A stretch of 40,168 nt of DNA from Clostridia bacterium (lineage in GTDB: Bacteria; Bacillota; Clostridia; UBA1381), in the NCBI GenBank assembly GCA_017404065.1, contig JAFRDB010000037.1, forward strand, positions 1 through 40,168. Reading direction: 5' to 3'. The notes under the pieces were generated by a model. That model worked only from the letters and a program-made list of their open reading frames with translations, made no database searches and was not told the DNA's origin. Each line of letters starts with the position of its first letter. Positions within the stretch are counted from its first letter, which is position 1. Shown here one piece after another: positions 1 to 8,522 of the stretch. Position numbers and translations under genes: made by a program.

Positions 1-160
1 AATTGTTGTTGTTGAATCAATTATACAGCAAAAGGGAGGTTATTGCTATATTTTTATTCAAAATTATGCAAAAGCCTCGTAAAAGCAAGGATTTTAATAA
101 AAATAAAATCAAAAAACGGGGTGTCGATTTGACACTACCTATATAGCATCGGAGGAATTT

Positions 161-1642
161 ATGATGAAAAAGCTTGAAGAAAAATTTCCATATATCTGGT
201 TGATTTTGGGACTGATACTAACAATGCTGTCATACGGTATTTTTAACACCGGTATATGTGCATGGATATTTGCGATACCGCTTATCAGATTTATTAACAA
301 ACGCACAAAATGGTCATCGATCATTTTGATGCTTATAGGGTTAATAATCGTTGCCAACATAACCTTTTACAGGCTTGTTACAGATAATCCCGATATCGGC
401 AATCAGATATTCTGTACATTGAACGGTATAAGGATCTGGTTCCCGTTTTTTGTATATTTCCTTTGCAGGAAGCTCGGCGGAAAAAAGCTCATCGCTTACT
501 ATGCGTTCCCTGCGGCAGTGGCGGTGGCTGAGTTCTTCATAGATAATCCGTTTATTTCGGTCATGACCTCGCTTTCGGTATCACAGTTCTGGAACATAGG
601 TCTTATGCAGCTCGCAAGCATTACAGGCGTGGTCGGCGTTTCATTTATAGTAACATTATTCGCCTCGATCGCAAATTATATCTGGGAAGAGGGCATTCGC
701 AAGGATACAGTTATGAACGCTGTTGTATACGGGATAGTCGTTGTTGCTATCACAGGTATAGGCATGATCAATGTTGAGAAAATAACAACAATGGATAAGA
801 CTGTGAAGGTAGCGGCAAGCGTAGAAAATTTTAATACTTTACTTAAGGACCCCTCTATCCTTGATCAATACGAGGGCTCAGACGAAGAAAAGATGCTTCA
901 GGCTAATTTGGACATGATCGGCAAGCGTGCTGCGCAGGCTGCGCAAAACGAGTCGGCCCTGCTGGTTTTTCCTGAGGATGCGTTTGGCTGCATGGAGGCG
1001 TCAAGCGAAAAGTTTATAGAAGACGTTCAGACTATAGCAAAAGAAAATAATATCAATATTATTCTTCCGCTGCTCAGACTTCCGGCAGAAGAGGGGCAAA
1101 AGAAAAAGAACACCTTGAATTTTATAAACAGAAATGGTGAGCTTTTAAATACTTATTTGAAAAATCATCTTGTGCCGGTAGTAGAGGAGCCGGAAACGGA
1201 AAAGGGCGACGGGGTAACTCCGGTCATCGAAGTAGACGGGGTAAAATATACATACCTTATCTGTGCCGATTATACCTCAAATAAATACGCATATAACGGC
1301 AGAGAAGCTGACATCTTCATAAATCCGTCCTATGACTGGAAAGCGTTCCAATACTTTACGACCTACGGTGTGCAGGCACGCGCCATTGAGTGCGGCTTCT
1401 CCGTTCTCAGAAACCCCGTAAACGGCAATATTATCCTTTATGACATGTTTGGCAGACCCATTCACATGCAAAACGCCATGAATGTGCAAACGGGTATGCT
1501 ATATCTTGATATCCCGAAGGATGGCAGACAAACTATATATGGCGCTACCGGAAACTGGTTCCCGTGGATGTGCGCAATATATTCATTACTTGCAATATTT
1601 AGCTGTTTTGTTTTAAAAGAAAAAACAACGGCTAAGGCTTAA
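161..1642 (+). CDS. Lnt-like membrane protein with nitrilase (carbon-nitrogen hydrolase) domain
   Basis: 493 residues. About the first 215 residues are hydrophobic and form several membrane segments. Residues about 220-460 form a nitrilase fold with the Glu-Lys-Cys triad visible: E272 in LVFPEDAFG, K334 in YLKNHLVP and C368 in YLICADYTS. A last hydrophobic helix precedes the C-terminus. This is the architecture of apolipoprotein N-acyltransferase, which N-acylates lipoproteins on the outer face of the membrane. The organism looks monoderm, so the substrate is uncertain, although the window encodes at least two lipoproteins. GGAGGA at 151-156 serves either ATG161 or ATG164. It stands alone on the + strand and ends at a strong hairpin. 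Fold and triad are clear; the N-acyltransferase role is family inference. Confidence 0.85.
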   Translation: MMKKLEEKFPYIWLILGLILTMLSYGIFNTGICAWIFAIPLIRFINKRTKWSSIILMLIGLIIVANITFYRLVTDNPDIGNQIFCTLNGIRIWFPFFVYFLCRKLGGKKLIAYYAFPAAVAVAEFFIDNPFISVMTSLSVSQFWNIGLMQLASITGVVGVSFIVTLFASIANYIWEEGIRKDTVMNAVVYGIVVVAITGIGMINVEKITTMDKTVKVAASVENFNTLLKDPSILDQYEGSDEEKMLQANLDMIGKRAAQAAQNESALLVFPEDAFGCMEASSEKFIEDVQTIAKENNINIILPLLRLPAEEGQKKKNTLNFINRNGELLNTYLKNHLVPVVEEPETEKGDGVTPVIEVDGVKYTYLICADYTSNKYAYNGREADIFINPSYDWKAFQYFTTYGVQARAIECGFSVLRNPVNGNIILYDMFGRPIHMQNAMNVQTGMLYLDIPKDGRQTIYGATGNWFPWMCAIYSLLAIFSCFVLKEKTTAKA

Positions 1643-1682
1643 CAGAAAGCGACGGCGCGTACGCAATTCGTATCTAATTTAA

Positions 1683-1730
1683 AAACGGCGCATATTGATT
1701 GGCTGAATAGCCAATCAATATGCGCCGTTT
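1683..1730. terminator. Bidirectional terminator, perfect 22-bp stem
   Basis: Left arm 1683-1704 and right arm 1709-1730 are perfect reverse complements around a GAAT loop. The stem is GC-rich in the outer half and flanked by A-rich sequence on the left and T/A-rich sequence on the right. It sits between the ends of two convergent genes (1642 and 1742), so it probably stops transcription from both sides. Confidence 0.85.
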
Positions 1731-1741
1731 ATTATATTTTC

Positions 1742-2452
1742 CTAATGTCCCATTGGTTTATGGTCAAGCTCGCTGCGCTCAACGCCGAGATCGGCATGTG
1801 CCATCATTACGAACGCTATCGCAAGCGGAAAAGCGGCAAGCCAGATCGCTCTCACTTCCGCAAGACTGATCGCGACTGCCATAAGTCCCGCGCCGAGCGC
1901 GAACGCGGCAAGCATCACAAGATGCTTTTTACTTGTTTTCCATGCAGCCTTATCATGCTTGCGCCAGAGCTTCGCGATACCTATACCCGCCTGCCTTATA
2001 TGGTTTGTACAGAACGTTGTCGCCATTGGAGTACCCTCCGATCGGCGGAAGGTGTTATATTGCATGGACGCGAGAAAATTTATCGTGATCTGCACAACAT
2101 GATCCGGAACCGACAAGGGCAGAAAGCCTATTGCCACAAGCACAGCTATCTCAAAGCCGACAAGATATGTGTCCCAACGCAGAAACCCGAAATGTCTCAC
2201 CGGACTTGGCAGTATCTCGGATATTATCGTGCCGAAAAAGTATGCGCTTATCGGTATAAGGAGATACAGCCCGTCAAGCCATCTCCGCTGTCCGAAGGCG
2301 ACAGCCATAAGCACGATATTTGCGGTCTGCGCGTTACAGAACACGCCGCCGCGCAGCACAAAGGTATACGCGCCCATCATTCCCGCCGAGAGCATCAGCA
2401 GCCGAAACACCGAATTGCGCTCACATGTAAGGTAATGTATGTTATTATCCAT
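1742..2452 (-). CDS. YoaK/DUF1275 family membrane protein
   Basis: 236 residues with six or so hydrophobic segments. It has the conserved features of the DUF1275 (YoaK) family: a Gly-rich first helix (SAGMMGAYTFVLRGG), the motif FCNAQTANIVLM, and further on a FRRSEGTPMATTFCTNHIR segment. The family is widespread in bacteria and its function is unknown; a transport role is often guessed. The start codon at 2452 lies inside the 3' end of lacZ (8-nt overlap), with no strong ribosome binding site of its own, so translation is probably coupled to lacZ. It is the last gene of the malQ-lacZ operon before the 1683-1730 terminator. Confidence 0.85.
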   Translation of the reverse strand: MDNNIHYLTCERNSVFRLLMLSAGMMGAYTFVLRGGVFCNAQTANIVLMAVAFGQRRWLDGLYLLIPISAYFFGTIISEILPSPVRHFGFLRWDTYLVGFEIAVLVAIGFLPLSVPDHVVQITINFLASMQYNTFRRSEGTPMATTFCTNHIRQAGIGIAKLWRKHDKAAWKTSKKHLVMLAAFALGAGLMAVAISLAEVRAIWLAAFPLAIAFVMMAHADLGVERSELDHKPMGH

Positions 2453-5396
2453 TGTTTTTTATCATAATATCTATATCCCAATGGAATTCCTTTTCTATCC
2501 TTTCGCGCTCCGGCAGCTCCGGTCCGCAGCTGTTTGAGCCTATGCCCGCCTGCTTATAGTCAAGGCACAAAATGGTCATACCGCTCTTTTCAAGCTCAAA
2601 ATTATGCTTCTTTTCCGTTAGCTCCTCCTGCGTGTATTCCGATACATTGAACGAGAACCCGTCACCATACGCTTCGATACATCCGCTTTCATCCGCGAGC
2701 CGCATATATTTGCATCCGAAGTGACTTCCGTTTTCCTGCGGTTTTATATAATCCTCGTGCATATCGCCGACCTTTGCCTCAAACAGCCCGATATATGAAG
2801 CTATATGCTTGTCGGAATAGCTCTCGTATGGACCATAGCCGTAATATGCAGCGCTGTCAAATTCCCTCGGCAAAAACGCTCTTATACCAAATCTCGGCAA
2901 AAACGGTAGCTCAAAATAAGGCTCGTTATCATTCAGCTTCACATCAGCCGAAAGGCTTATCGCTCCGTCATTTCTTATCCGCCATTTTGCGTTAATTCTC
3001 GCGATCGAACGCAACGCAACGGCGGTGAGATTTACCGGCGTGGCTAAAATAACATCCGTTCCTTCCCGAATTATCTCCGTTTCATAAGCGCGCGCGACCG
3101 GTCTGTTATAGCCCGCGTCTATCCACGACCTCTTTACGTTTCTGTCATTATCCGTCGGTGCGCGCCAAATGTTCCACTGCATCGGACGCGTGATAATATC
3201 CTTCCCTCCGAGGCGGATGCTTTTGAATATTCCGCTGAATCGGTCGTATACATATATAAAGCCATCGCCCGCTATCGTTATCTCCTTTTCCGTTTCTGTT
3301 ACAGACAGAGTAGCCGCGCTCTTGTTTACGCACAGATCAAAGGTATTCCCCTCCGTAAGCTTTATTTGGTCAAACCCCATCTCTGCGCCTGCCGGAACGA
3401 GAGCCGTGTCCGCTTTTGTGATATATATAAGCCGTATAAAGCATTCACCGCCTGCCGGATCGTATTTTGGCAGCTCCGCGGTATATTTGCCGCGCGGTTC
3501 TATAGCAGGAATATCAAGTTCGCCGGTCTTTATTATCTCACCACTGCGTGTGATCTCATATCGGATAGTATAAAGCTCCGATATATCCGAAAAGTCCAAA
3601 CGGCTCTCTATTATTATTTTATTGTCCCTAACGCTTGCGCGTACCGGACGCAGAGCATTCTTGTATTCATAAAGCCCCGTATGCGGTGTCCTGTCGGGAT
3701 ATACCGCTCCGTCCATGCAGAAATTCTCGTCATGCACGACCTCGTTAAAATCGCCGCCGTAATAATACTTATCCCGTCCGTTTTCCTCACCCATATATAT
3801 AGCGTGGTCGCACCACTCCCATATAAATCCGCCGGCAAAGCCCGGATACTTATCCACAAGATCGAGATAATCGTATATGCCGCCTGGTCCGTTACCCATC
3901 GCATGAAGAAACTCACACATGATATACGGCTTTTTTTTGTCCCCGCTATTAAAGTATTCCACTACGCTTTCTGGCGATGCGTACATGGTGCTGTAGAGAT
4001 CGAGCATGGAGGTGTCATTCTTATGTCCCAGCGTCTCCCACACGCTGCTCTCGTAATGCGTGAGACGGGACGGATCAAATTCCTTCACCCATTTGCCGGC
4101 TTTTTCGATATTTTCACCGTACCCGCCCTCATTTCCGAGCGACCAAATTATAACACAAGGGCGATTTTTGTCTCTGTGCACATTGCGCTGCGAGCGGTCG
4201 AGGATCGCTTCAAAAAAGCGTTCGTCCTGCGCGAGCTGACCGAAGGTCTCCTCCTGTGAGCCGCCGTAGTAGCTGCATACTCCATGAGCTTCAAAATCAG
4301 CCTCGGCGCACACATAAAAGCCAAGCTCATCGCACAGCTCCGTAAACCACGGCGCGTTCGGATAGTGCGATGTACGGACAGCATTTATGTTGCTCTCCTT
4401 CATCAAACGCAGGTCAACAAGCGACTGTTCCTTCGAGATAGTATAACCGGTTTTCGGATCGCTGTCATGGCGGTTTGCGCCCTTTATCTGTATCGGTCTG
4501 CCGTTTAAAAGCACAACACCGTTTTTTATTGAGATCTCACGGAAGCCGACCCTTTGAACGATATATTCATCGCATGAATGAATAACAATCGTGTACAGAT
4601 ACGGAGTTTCCGCCGTCCATAGTCTCGGCTCATTGATTTTCAGCTCTGCTTTTTTTCCGCTTCCGCTTGCTATCAGACTGCCGCCGTCATAAAGAGAAAG
4701 CTCCACCTCTGCATCAGCTGCAAAGCTCAGTCTGCCTCCGACATCCGTATGTATAAAGAAGTCTTTTATGTGTCCCTTATCACGAACAAGTATATATACG
4801 TCACGGAAAATACCGCTCATGCGGAATTTATCCTGATCCTCCAGATAGCTGCCGTCGCACCATTTAAGTACAAGAACGTTTACCCTGTTTGTCCCGTCTT
4901 TTATCTTCTCAGTAATATCAAGCTCGCTCGTTGAATGCGACACCTGGCTGTAGCCGACAAATTCACCATTTATCCAAAGGTAAAAGCAGGAGTCGACACC
5001 TTCAAAATTTATATAGTATCTTTTTCCGTCCCGTTTAGACAATTCGATCTCGCGCTCATACATAGCGCACGGATCCTCATTCGGCACATAAGGCGGATCG
5101 AACGGAAACGGATAACGTGTGTTTGTATAATTATGCTTATCATACCCCTCGCACTGCCAGCATGACGGCACAGTTATACTATCTGTATATTTTATGTCCA
5201 CCAGCTCCGGCATATCCGCAGGGCTTTCCGAATACAGAAAGCTCCATGTGCCGTTAAGGCTTATAAATCTGTCCGATGCTTCGCGCGGCGCGGTAAGTGC
5301 CGTCTCCCTATCCGAAAACGGGATATAGTACGCTCTCGGCGGCTCGCAGCCGACATGGAGCATAGCCGGATCTTCATAGTATTTTTCTAATTTCAT
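2445..5396 (-). CDS. lacZ: Beta-galactosidase, GH2 (LacZ type)
   Basis: 983 residues, close to the usual length of LacZ (about 1,020). Domain order is N-terminal sugar-binding jelly roll, Ig-like domain, TIM barrel, second Ig-like domain and C-terminal beta-sandwich (Bgal_small_N). The acid/base Glu is E423 in SLGNEGGYG and the nucleophile is E495 in MCEFLHAMGNG. RTSHYPN and the Trp-rich ligand loops are present. No signal peptide, so it is cytoplasmic and cleaves terminal beta-galactosides. An upstream GTG at 5408 lies inside the AAGG of the ribosome binding site, so ATG 5396 is preferred; it overlaps the malQ stop as TAATG, implying coupled translation. Specificity for lactose versus plant or host galactosides cannot be told. 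Confidence 0.95.
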   Translation of the reverse strand: MKLEKYYEDPAMLHVGCEPPRAYYIPFSDRETALTAPREASDRFISLNGTWSFLYSESPADMPELVDIKYTDSITVPSCWQCEGYDKHNYTNTRYPFPFDPPYVPNEDPCAMYEREIELSKRDGKRYYINFEGVDSCFYLWINGEFVGYSQVSHSTSELDITEKIKDGTNRVNVLVLKWCDGSYLEDQDKFRMSGIFRDVYILVRDKGHIKDFFIHTDVGGRLSFAADAEVELSLYDGGSLIASGSGKKAELKINEPRLWTAETPYLYTIVIHSCDEYIVQRVGFREISIKNGVVLLNGRPIQIKGANRHDSDPKTGYTISKEQSLVDLRLMKESNINAVRTSHYPNAPWFTELCDELGFYVCAEADFEAHGVCSYYGGSQEETFGQLAQDERFFEAILDRSQRNVHRDKNRPCVIIWSLGNEGGYGENIEKAGKWVKEFDPSRLTHYESSVWETLGHKNDTSMLDLYSTMYASPESVVEYFNSGDKKKPYIMCEFLHAMGNGPGGIYDYLDLVDKYPGFAGGFIWEWCDHAIYMGEENGRDKYYYGGDFNEVVHDENFCMDGAVYPDRTPHTGLYEYKNALRPVRASVRDNKIIIESRLDFSDISELYTIRYEITRSGEIIKTGELDIPAIEPRGKYTAELPKYDPAGGECFIRLIYITKADTALVPAGAEMGFDQIKLTEGNTFDLCVNKSAATLSVTETEKEITIAGDGFIYVYDRFSGIFKSIRLGGKDIITRPMQWNIWRAPTDNDRNVKRSWIDAGYNRPVARAYETEIIREGTDVILATPVNLTAVALRSIARINAKWRIRNDGAISLSADVKLNDNEPYFELPFLPRFGIRAFLPREFDSAAYYGYGPYESYSDKHIASYIGLFEAKVGDMHEDYIKPQENGSHFGCKYMRLADESGCIEAYGDGFSFNVSEYTQEELTEKKHNFELEKSGMTILCLDYKQAGIGSNSCGPELPERERIEKEFHWDIDIMIKNNG

Positions 5397-6883
5397 TATC
5401 TTGGACACCTTCCGTATGTTCTCGTTATATCCGCTATTTTTTCGGCAAGCTCATCTGTATACGCACCCGCCTTCATCCGCCACTGCCAATTGCCGGAGGC
5501 GGTCGATGGCGTGTTCATACGCGCGCTGTCGTCAAGGGCAAGATAATCCTGCATCTGTATAACGAGCGTATCGCCCACACACGCGAACGCGGTATTTATA
5601 AAGTCCCACACGAATTCGGCGGCATCATCCGTCTTACAGTTCAAAAACTTTTTGCAGAATTCGTATGTTTCCTTGTCAATATCATTAAGCCAGCCCAGTA
5701 TGGTAGAATTGTCATGCGTGCCGATATACACCGCGCAATTTTTATCATACGTATACGGCAGATAGTTGCTTTCCTCTCGCGGGTCAAAGGCAAATTCCAG
5801 TACCTTCATGCCAGGGAAGCCCGATTCGGTCAAAAGCTGAATGACCGACGGTGTGAGAAAACCAAGATCCTCCGCAATTATCGGCAGCTTGCCGAGCCGA
5901 GCTTCAACAAACCTGAAAAACTCTATCCCCGGTCCCGTTCTCCACTCTCCGTTTTCTGCTGTAGCGTCGCCGAAGGGGATAGCGTAGTAGCTGTCAAAGC
6001 CGCGGAAGTGGTCTATACGGACTATGTCATACAGCTCCGCCGCGCCTCTCAATCGGTCTATCCACCAGTTATAGTCTGTTTCCTTATGTCTCTGCCAGTT
6101 ATATATAGGATTGCCCCAAAGCTGACCTGTCGCGGAAAATGCGTCCGGCGGACAGCCCGCCACGGTCCGCGGCACAAGCTCTTCATCCAGATCAAACAGA
6201 TCCGGATGCACCCATACCGCCGCGCTGTCAAGCGCTACATAGATCGGGATATCGCCTATGATCTGAATTCCGCTGTCGTTCGCATATTTTTTTAGCTTTG
6301 TCCATTGCTCAAAAAACTTGAACTGCAAAAACTCCCAAAACTCCACCTCGTCACGGTGCGCCTCCTTGAACAGCCACAGACTGTGCGGATCGCGCCGTTT
6401 CAGTCCCTCGTCCCATTCGGACCACGGTTTGCCGTCATAGCTTTCCTTTATCGCCATAAACAGCGCGTAATTAGATATCCACATATCGTTCTTTTCAAGG
6501 AAGAGGTCAAACATAAGCCTGTCCTGCTGCTTAAACCGCTCATACGCCTTTTTTAGCACCTTGAAACGGTTACTGTACAGACGCTCATAATCGGCACGCT
6601 CCTCATCCTTTCCCCAGCTTATATCTGTTATATCGCTCTCCTCAAGCAGTCCGTCCTCGCACAGCATATCAAGGTCTATAAAATACGGGTTTCCCGCGTG
6701 CGTTGAAAACGACTGATACGGCGAATCCCCGTAGCTGGTGGGACCAAGAGGCAGTATCTGCCAATATGTCTGCTTTGCCCTCACCAGAAAATCCACAAAT
6801 TTATATGCCTCAATGCCCATCGTGCCTATACCATAATTTGACGGCAGGGACGATATATGCATAAGTATTCCGCTTGCTCTCAT
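5396..6883 (-). CDS. malQ: 4-alpha-glucanotransferase, GH77 (amylomaltase)
   Basis: 495 residues, the normal length for MalQ. It begins with the family signature RASGILMHISSLPSNYGIG and has the GH77 barrel motifs: nucleophile D291 in VRIDHFRGFD, acid/base E338 in IIAEDLGF and D391 in IGTHDNSTI. The enzyme transfers segments of alpha-1,4-glucans between acceptors and releases glucose, feeding maltodextrin and glycogen use in the cytoplasm. AAAGGAG lies 10 or so bases upstream of the start. It is the first gene of malQ-lacZ-yoaK and has a clear promoter at 6917-6944. A GH13 enzyme at 37999-39933 could supply its oligosaccharides. Confidence 0.96.
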   Translation of the reverse strand: MRASGILMHISSLPSNYGIGTMGIEAYKFVDFLVRAKQTYWQILPLGPTSYGDSPYQSFSTHAGNPYFIDLDMLCEDGLLEESDITDISWGKDEERADYERLYSNRFKVLKKAYERFKQQDRLMFDLFLEKNDMWISNYALFMAIKESYDGKPWSEWDEGLKRRDPHSLWLFKEAHRDEVEFWEFLQFKFFEQWTKLKKYANDSGIQIIGDIPIYVALDSAAVWVHPDLFDLDEELVPRTVAGCPPDAFSATGQLWGNPIYNWQRHKETDYNWWIDRLRGAAELYDIVRIDHFRGFDSYYAIPFGDATAENGEWRTGPGIEFFRFVEARLGKLPIIAEDLGFLTPSVIQLLTESGFPGMKVLEFAFDPREESNYLPYTYDKNCAVYIGTHDNSTILGWLNDIDKETYEFCKKFLNCKTDDAAEFVWDFINTAFACVGDTLVIQMQDYLALDDSARMNTPSTASGNWQWRMKAGAYTDELAEKIADITRTYGRCPR

Positions 6884-6916
6884 TATAAGTACTCCTTTTG
6901 TGTGTTGTTCTATGTA

Positions 6917-6944
6917 ATTATACCATAACTAAATAATATGTCAA
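6917..6944 (-). promoter_or_regulatory. Promoter of the malQ-lacZ-yoaK operon
   Basis: On the - strand a consensus -35 TTGACA (6939-6944) and -10 TATAAT (6917-6922) are separated by 16 bases. The -10 ends about 33 bases upstream of the malQ start. Housekeeping sigma type. Confidence 0.8.
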
Positions 6945-6977
6945 CAAAAAGTTTACATATTATTTTTATTTAACCGC

Positions 6978-7006
6978 TTGATTTTTGCCCGACAATGTGG
7001 TAGTAT
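6978..7006 (+). promoter_or_regulatory. Promoter of the 7042 lipoprotein gene
   Basis: TTGATT (6978-6983) and TAGTAT (7001-7006) with a 17-base spacer ending in TGTGG. It lies 35 bases upstream of the ATG and diverges from the malQ promoter. Confidence 0.55.
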
Positions 7007-7041
7007 ATACAAGATCAAAAACAAGAAAGGATCGAGGCAAC

Positions 7042-7641
7042 ATGAAAAAAATATTAGCAATCCTGCTCGCGGCAGCTATGGCAATAGGCATGAGCGCGTG
7101 CGGCAAAACAGGTAAGGTTACCGAATCAGATATGAACGCCATTGAGGGCGAGGCTCTCGGCGAGGTAGCGGAGAAAACAGCAGAGGAAACGGCGGACAAA
7201 ACAGCGGACGAGGGCAAAAAGCTTGACGAGGCCGAGAATACAGAGGATGATACGAGCGATGACAAGCCGAAGTCGGCGGCGTCCATAGACGAGTTCGATA
7301 TAGCGATCGGCAGCGCAAAGCTCATAGACTCAGAGGACGGTCGCGCGATCGTGGTCGAATTCACCTTCAAGAACAATACCACGCATCAGAAATCATTCGA
7401 CGGGATATTTTCCGAAACTGTAACACAGGGCGAAAAGACGCTTTTTGGAGCAACCGTTATCGAGAAGATAGCAGGATATGATCCGCTCTCGGCAACCACC
7501 ATGATCGAAGGCGGCGATACCGCAACCGTACAGAAGGCTTTCGCGTTAAATGACGAAACAACGGACGTTACCGTAACGGCATACAGGTATGAAGAACCGG
7601 AGCGCGGTACTGTTACAAAGACATTCAAGCTCAGCAAGTGA
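7042..7641 (+). CDS. Secreted lipoprotein with DUF5067-like domain
   Basis: 199 residues. A lipoprotein signal peptide ends in the lipobox GMSAC, so the mature protein starts at a lipidated Cys about residue 19. A low-complexity acidic, Ala/Glu/Asp-rich linker (about residues 25-85) spaces it from the membrane. The C-terminal half (about 90-195) is a beta-rich immunoglobulin-like domain resembling DUF5067: FDIAIGSAKL, then VVEFTFKNNT, then a terminal strand with TVTKTFKL. Function unknown; such proteins are extracellular. ATG 7042 is chosen because it begins the signal peptide and follows AAAGGA; an upstream in-frame ATG at 6985 precedes the -10 element. It has its own promoter and terminator, so it is a single-gene unit. 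Confidence 0.8.
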   Translation: MKKILAILLAAAMAIGMSACGKTGKVTESDMNAIEGEALGEVAEKTAEETADKTADEGKKLDEAENTEDDTSDDKPKSAASIDEFDIAIGSAKLIDSEDGRAIVVEFTFKNNTTHQKSFDGIFSETVTQGEKTLFGATVIEKIAGYDPLSATTMIEGGDTATVQKAFALNDETTDVTVTAYRYEEPERGTVTKTFKLSK

Positions 7642-7652
7642 TCACACAAAAA

Positions 7653-7672
7653 GACCGCCGCAAAAGGCGGTC
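7653..7672 (+). terminator. First hairpin downstream of the lipoprotein gene
   Basis: GACCGCC (7653-7659) pairs with GGCGGTC (7666-7672) around GCAAAA. The following bases are not a T-run, so this is an accessory hairpin before the stronger one at 7695. Confidence 0.45.
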
Positions 7673-7694
7673 CTGTTAATGGGTTAAGAATATT

Positions 7695-7730
7695 CGGCAT
7701 AGCCGCAGCTTACGGCTATGCCGTTTTTCT
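7695..7730 (+). terminator. Intrinsic terminator of the 7042 lipoprotein gene
   Basis: Arms CGGCATAGCCG (7695-7705) and CGGCTATGCCG (7713-7723) form a perfect 11-bp stem followed by TTTTTCTTT. It lies between convergent genes; the opposite strand lacks a good U-tract. Confidence 0.85.
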
Positions 7731-7762
7731 TTACATTACGCTCAAAACGTATAACCCTTTTT

Positions 7763-8320
7763 TCAATCCCATGGTGTAAGCGTATTATGACATACGATAA
7801 ATGCTTCATCCGCTATTTCGGCAAGAGGTGTGTCACTTTTGCTGTCAGAGTAGAATTTATCACAGCGGCTTATGCCGTATTTTTCCGCAAGCCGCTTTAC
7901 CTTTTCCTCGCCCCAGCAGTTCTCGCCGGTATATTTGCCCGTATGCTTATCCACTCGCGAGGCTATAAGCCGCTTGACACCGAGCCGCTTGCATATAGGC
8001 TCAAGCAAAAATTCGGGTGATGCTGATATTATTATATCCTCCGGACTTTTTTGAGCCTTGTAATAATCAAATATGTTATCCTCGTGCTTGTCCCAGAAAT
8101 CCTCTACCGCGCGGTCGATATCCGGTATGTACTTTAAAAACGCGTACATTCGCTCCTTAAACCGCGTCTTTGTATATATGCCGAGCGCATACAGCAAAAA
8201 CGCTCCTGCCGTTGGTAGCGCCGTCACATACACTCCGGGATAACGCTTTGCGCAGTATTTTATAAATGCGGCGGTAGAATCGCCGTCATATATTGTCTTG
8301 TCAAAATCATATATATTCAT
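7763..8320 (-). CDS. HAD-superfamily (IB-type) phosphatase
   Basis: 185 residues. The three HAD motifs are present: motif I YDFDKTIYDGDST with nucleophile Asp, motif II ISASP, and motif III YSDSKSDTPL, with a Lys between. The helical cap between motifs I and II is of the phosphoserine-phosphatase-like (subclass IB) type, including a hydrophobic stretch near residues 35-50. Substrate unknown. ATG 8320 gives the usual HAD N-terminus. However, the ribosome binding site AAGGA lies inside repeat R1 and is nearer to the in-frame ATG 8332, which would add MVIS. It is the last gene of carD-ispD-ispF-HAD, separated from ispF by the 199-bp repeat. Confidence 0.85.
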   Translation of the reverse strand: MNIYDFDKTIYDGDSTAAFIKYCAKRYPGVYVTALPTAGAFLLYALGIYTKTRFKERMYAFLKYIPDIDRAVEDFWDKHEDNIFDYYKAQKSPEDIIISASPEFLLEPICKRLGVKRLIASRVDKHTGKYTGENCWGEEKVKRLAEKYGISRCDKFYSDSKSDTPLAEIADEAFIVCHNTLTPWD

Positions 8321-8322
8321 GC

Positions 8323-8521
8323 TTATGACCATTAAATCCTTCCACAAAACCGTATGGGGAAAGTGTGCAATAAAGATCGTGCGTATGAGCAAGCAAGACT
8401 ATTAGCACCGCCAAAATGGGCGGACAGCCGTCAAACCGGCTTTTGACGTAGTCAAAAGTGCTGAAGACTGCTATGTGAGCTTGCGAACACGCACAAGATT
8501 CAAAGCGCATTTTTCCCAAAC
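8323..8521 (-). repeat. R1 repeat copy A: palindromic intergenic element with cloverleaf-like insert
   Basis: On the - strand it runs from GTTTGGGAAAAATGCGC, one base after the ispF TAA, to AAGGATTTAATGGTCATAA, just before the HAD gene. The two halves are imperfect inverted repeats, giving a long bulged hairpin. Both ends match copy B at 19173-19309 almost base for base. Copy A has about 60 extra bases at the apex, near 8404-8462. These fold as stem AGCA/TGCT enclosing three hairpins: TTTTGAC/GTCAAAA, GCCG/CGGC and CCGCC/GGCGG. No transposase is nearby and there is no T-run, so it is not an ordinary terminator. Confidence 0.8.
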
Positions 8522-8522
8522 T

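Noticed and set aside
128-133. TTGACA as the -35 of the Lnt-like gene
   Set aside because: No -10 at a suitable distance; the site 17 bases on is the ribosome binding site itself.
1745-2467. 240-residue + strand frame opposite yoaK
   Set aside because: Shadow of the membrane protein on the other strand; Cys/His/Arg-rich composition without domain or ribosome binding site.
3366-4259. 297-residue + strand frame opposite lacZ
   Set aside because: Antisense shadow of a well-supported GH2 gene.
8404-8462. tRNA in the cloverleaf-like insert
   Set aside because: The stems do not have tRNA lengths, and there is no T-loop GTTC-R-A or anticodon-type loop.
8307-8519. 70-residue frame through R1 copy A, with a similar peptide in copy B
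   Set aside because: Similarity of the peptides follows from the DNA repeat; base changes are not concentrated in third positions, and the frame runs into neighbouring genes.
8323-8521. Ordinary intrinsic terminator after ispF
   Set aside because: No T-run after the stem on the coding strand, and the element includes the next gene's ribosome binding site.
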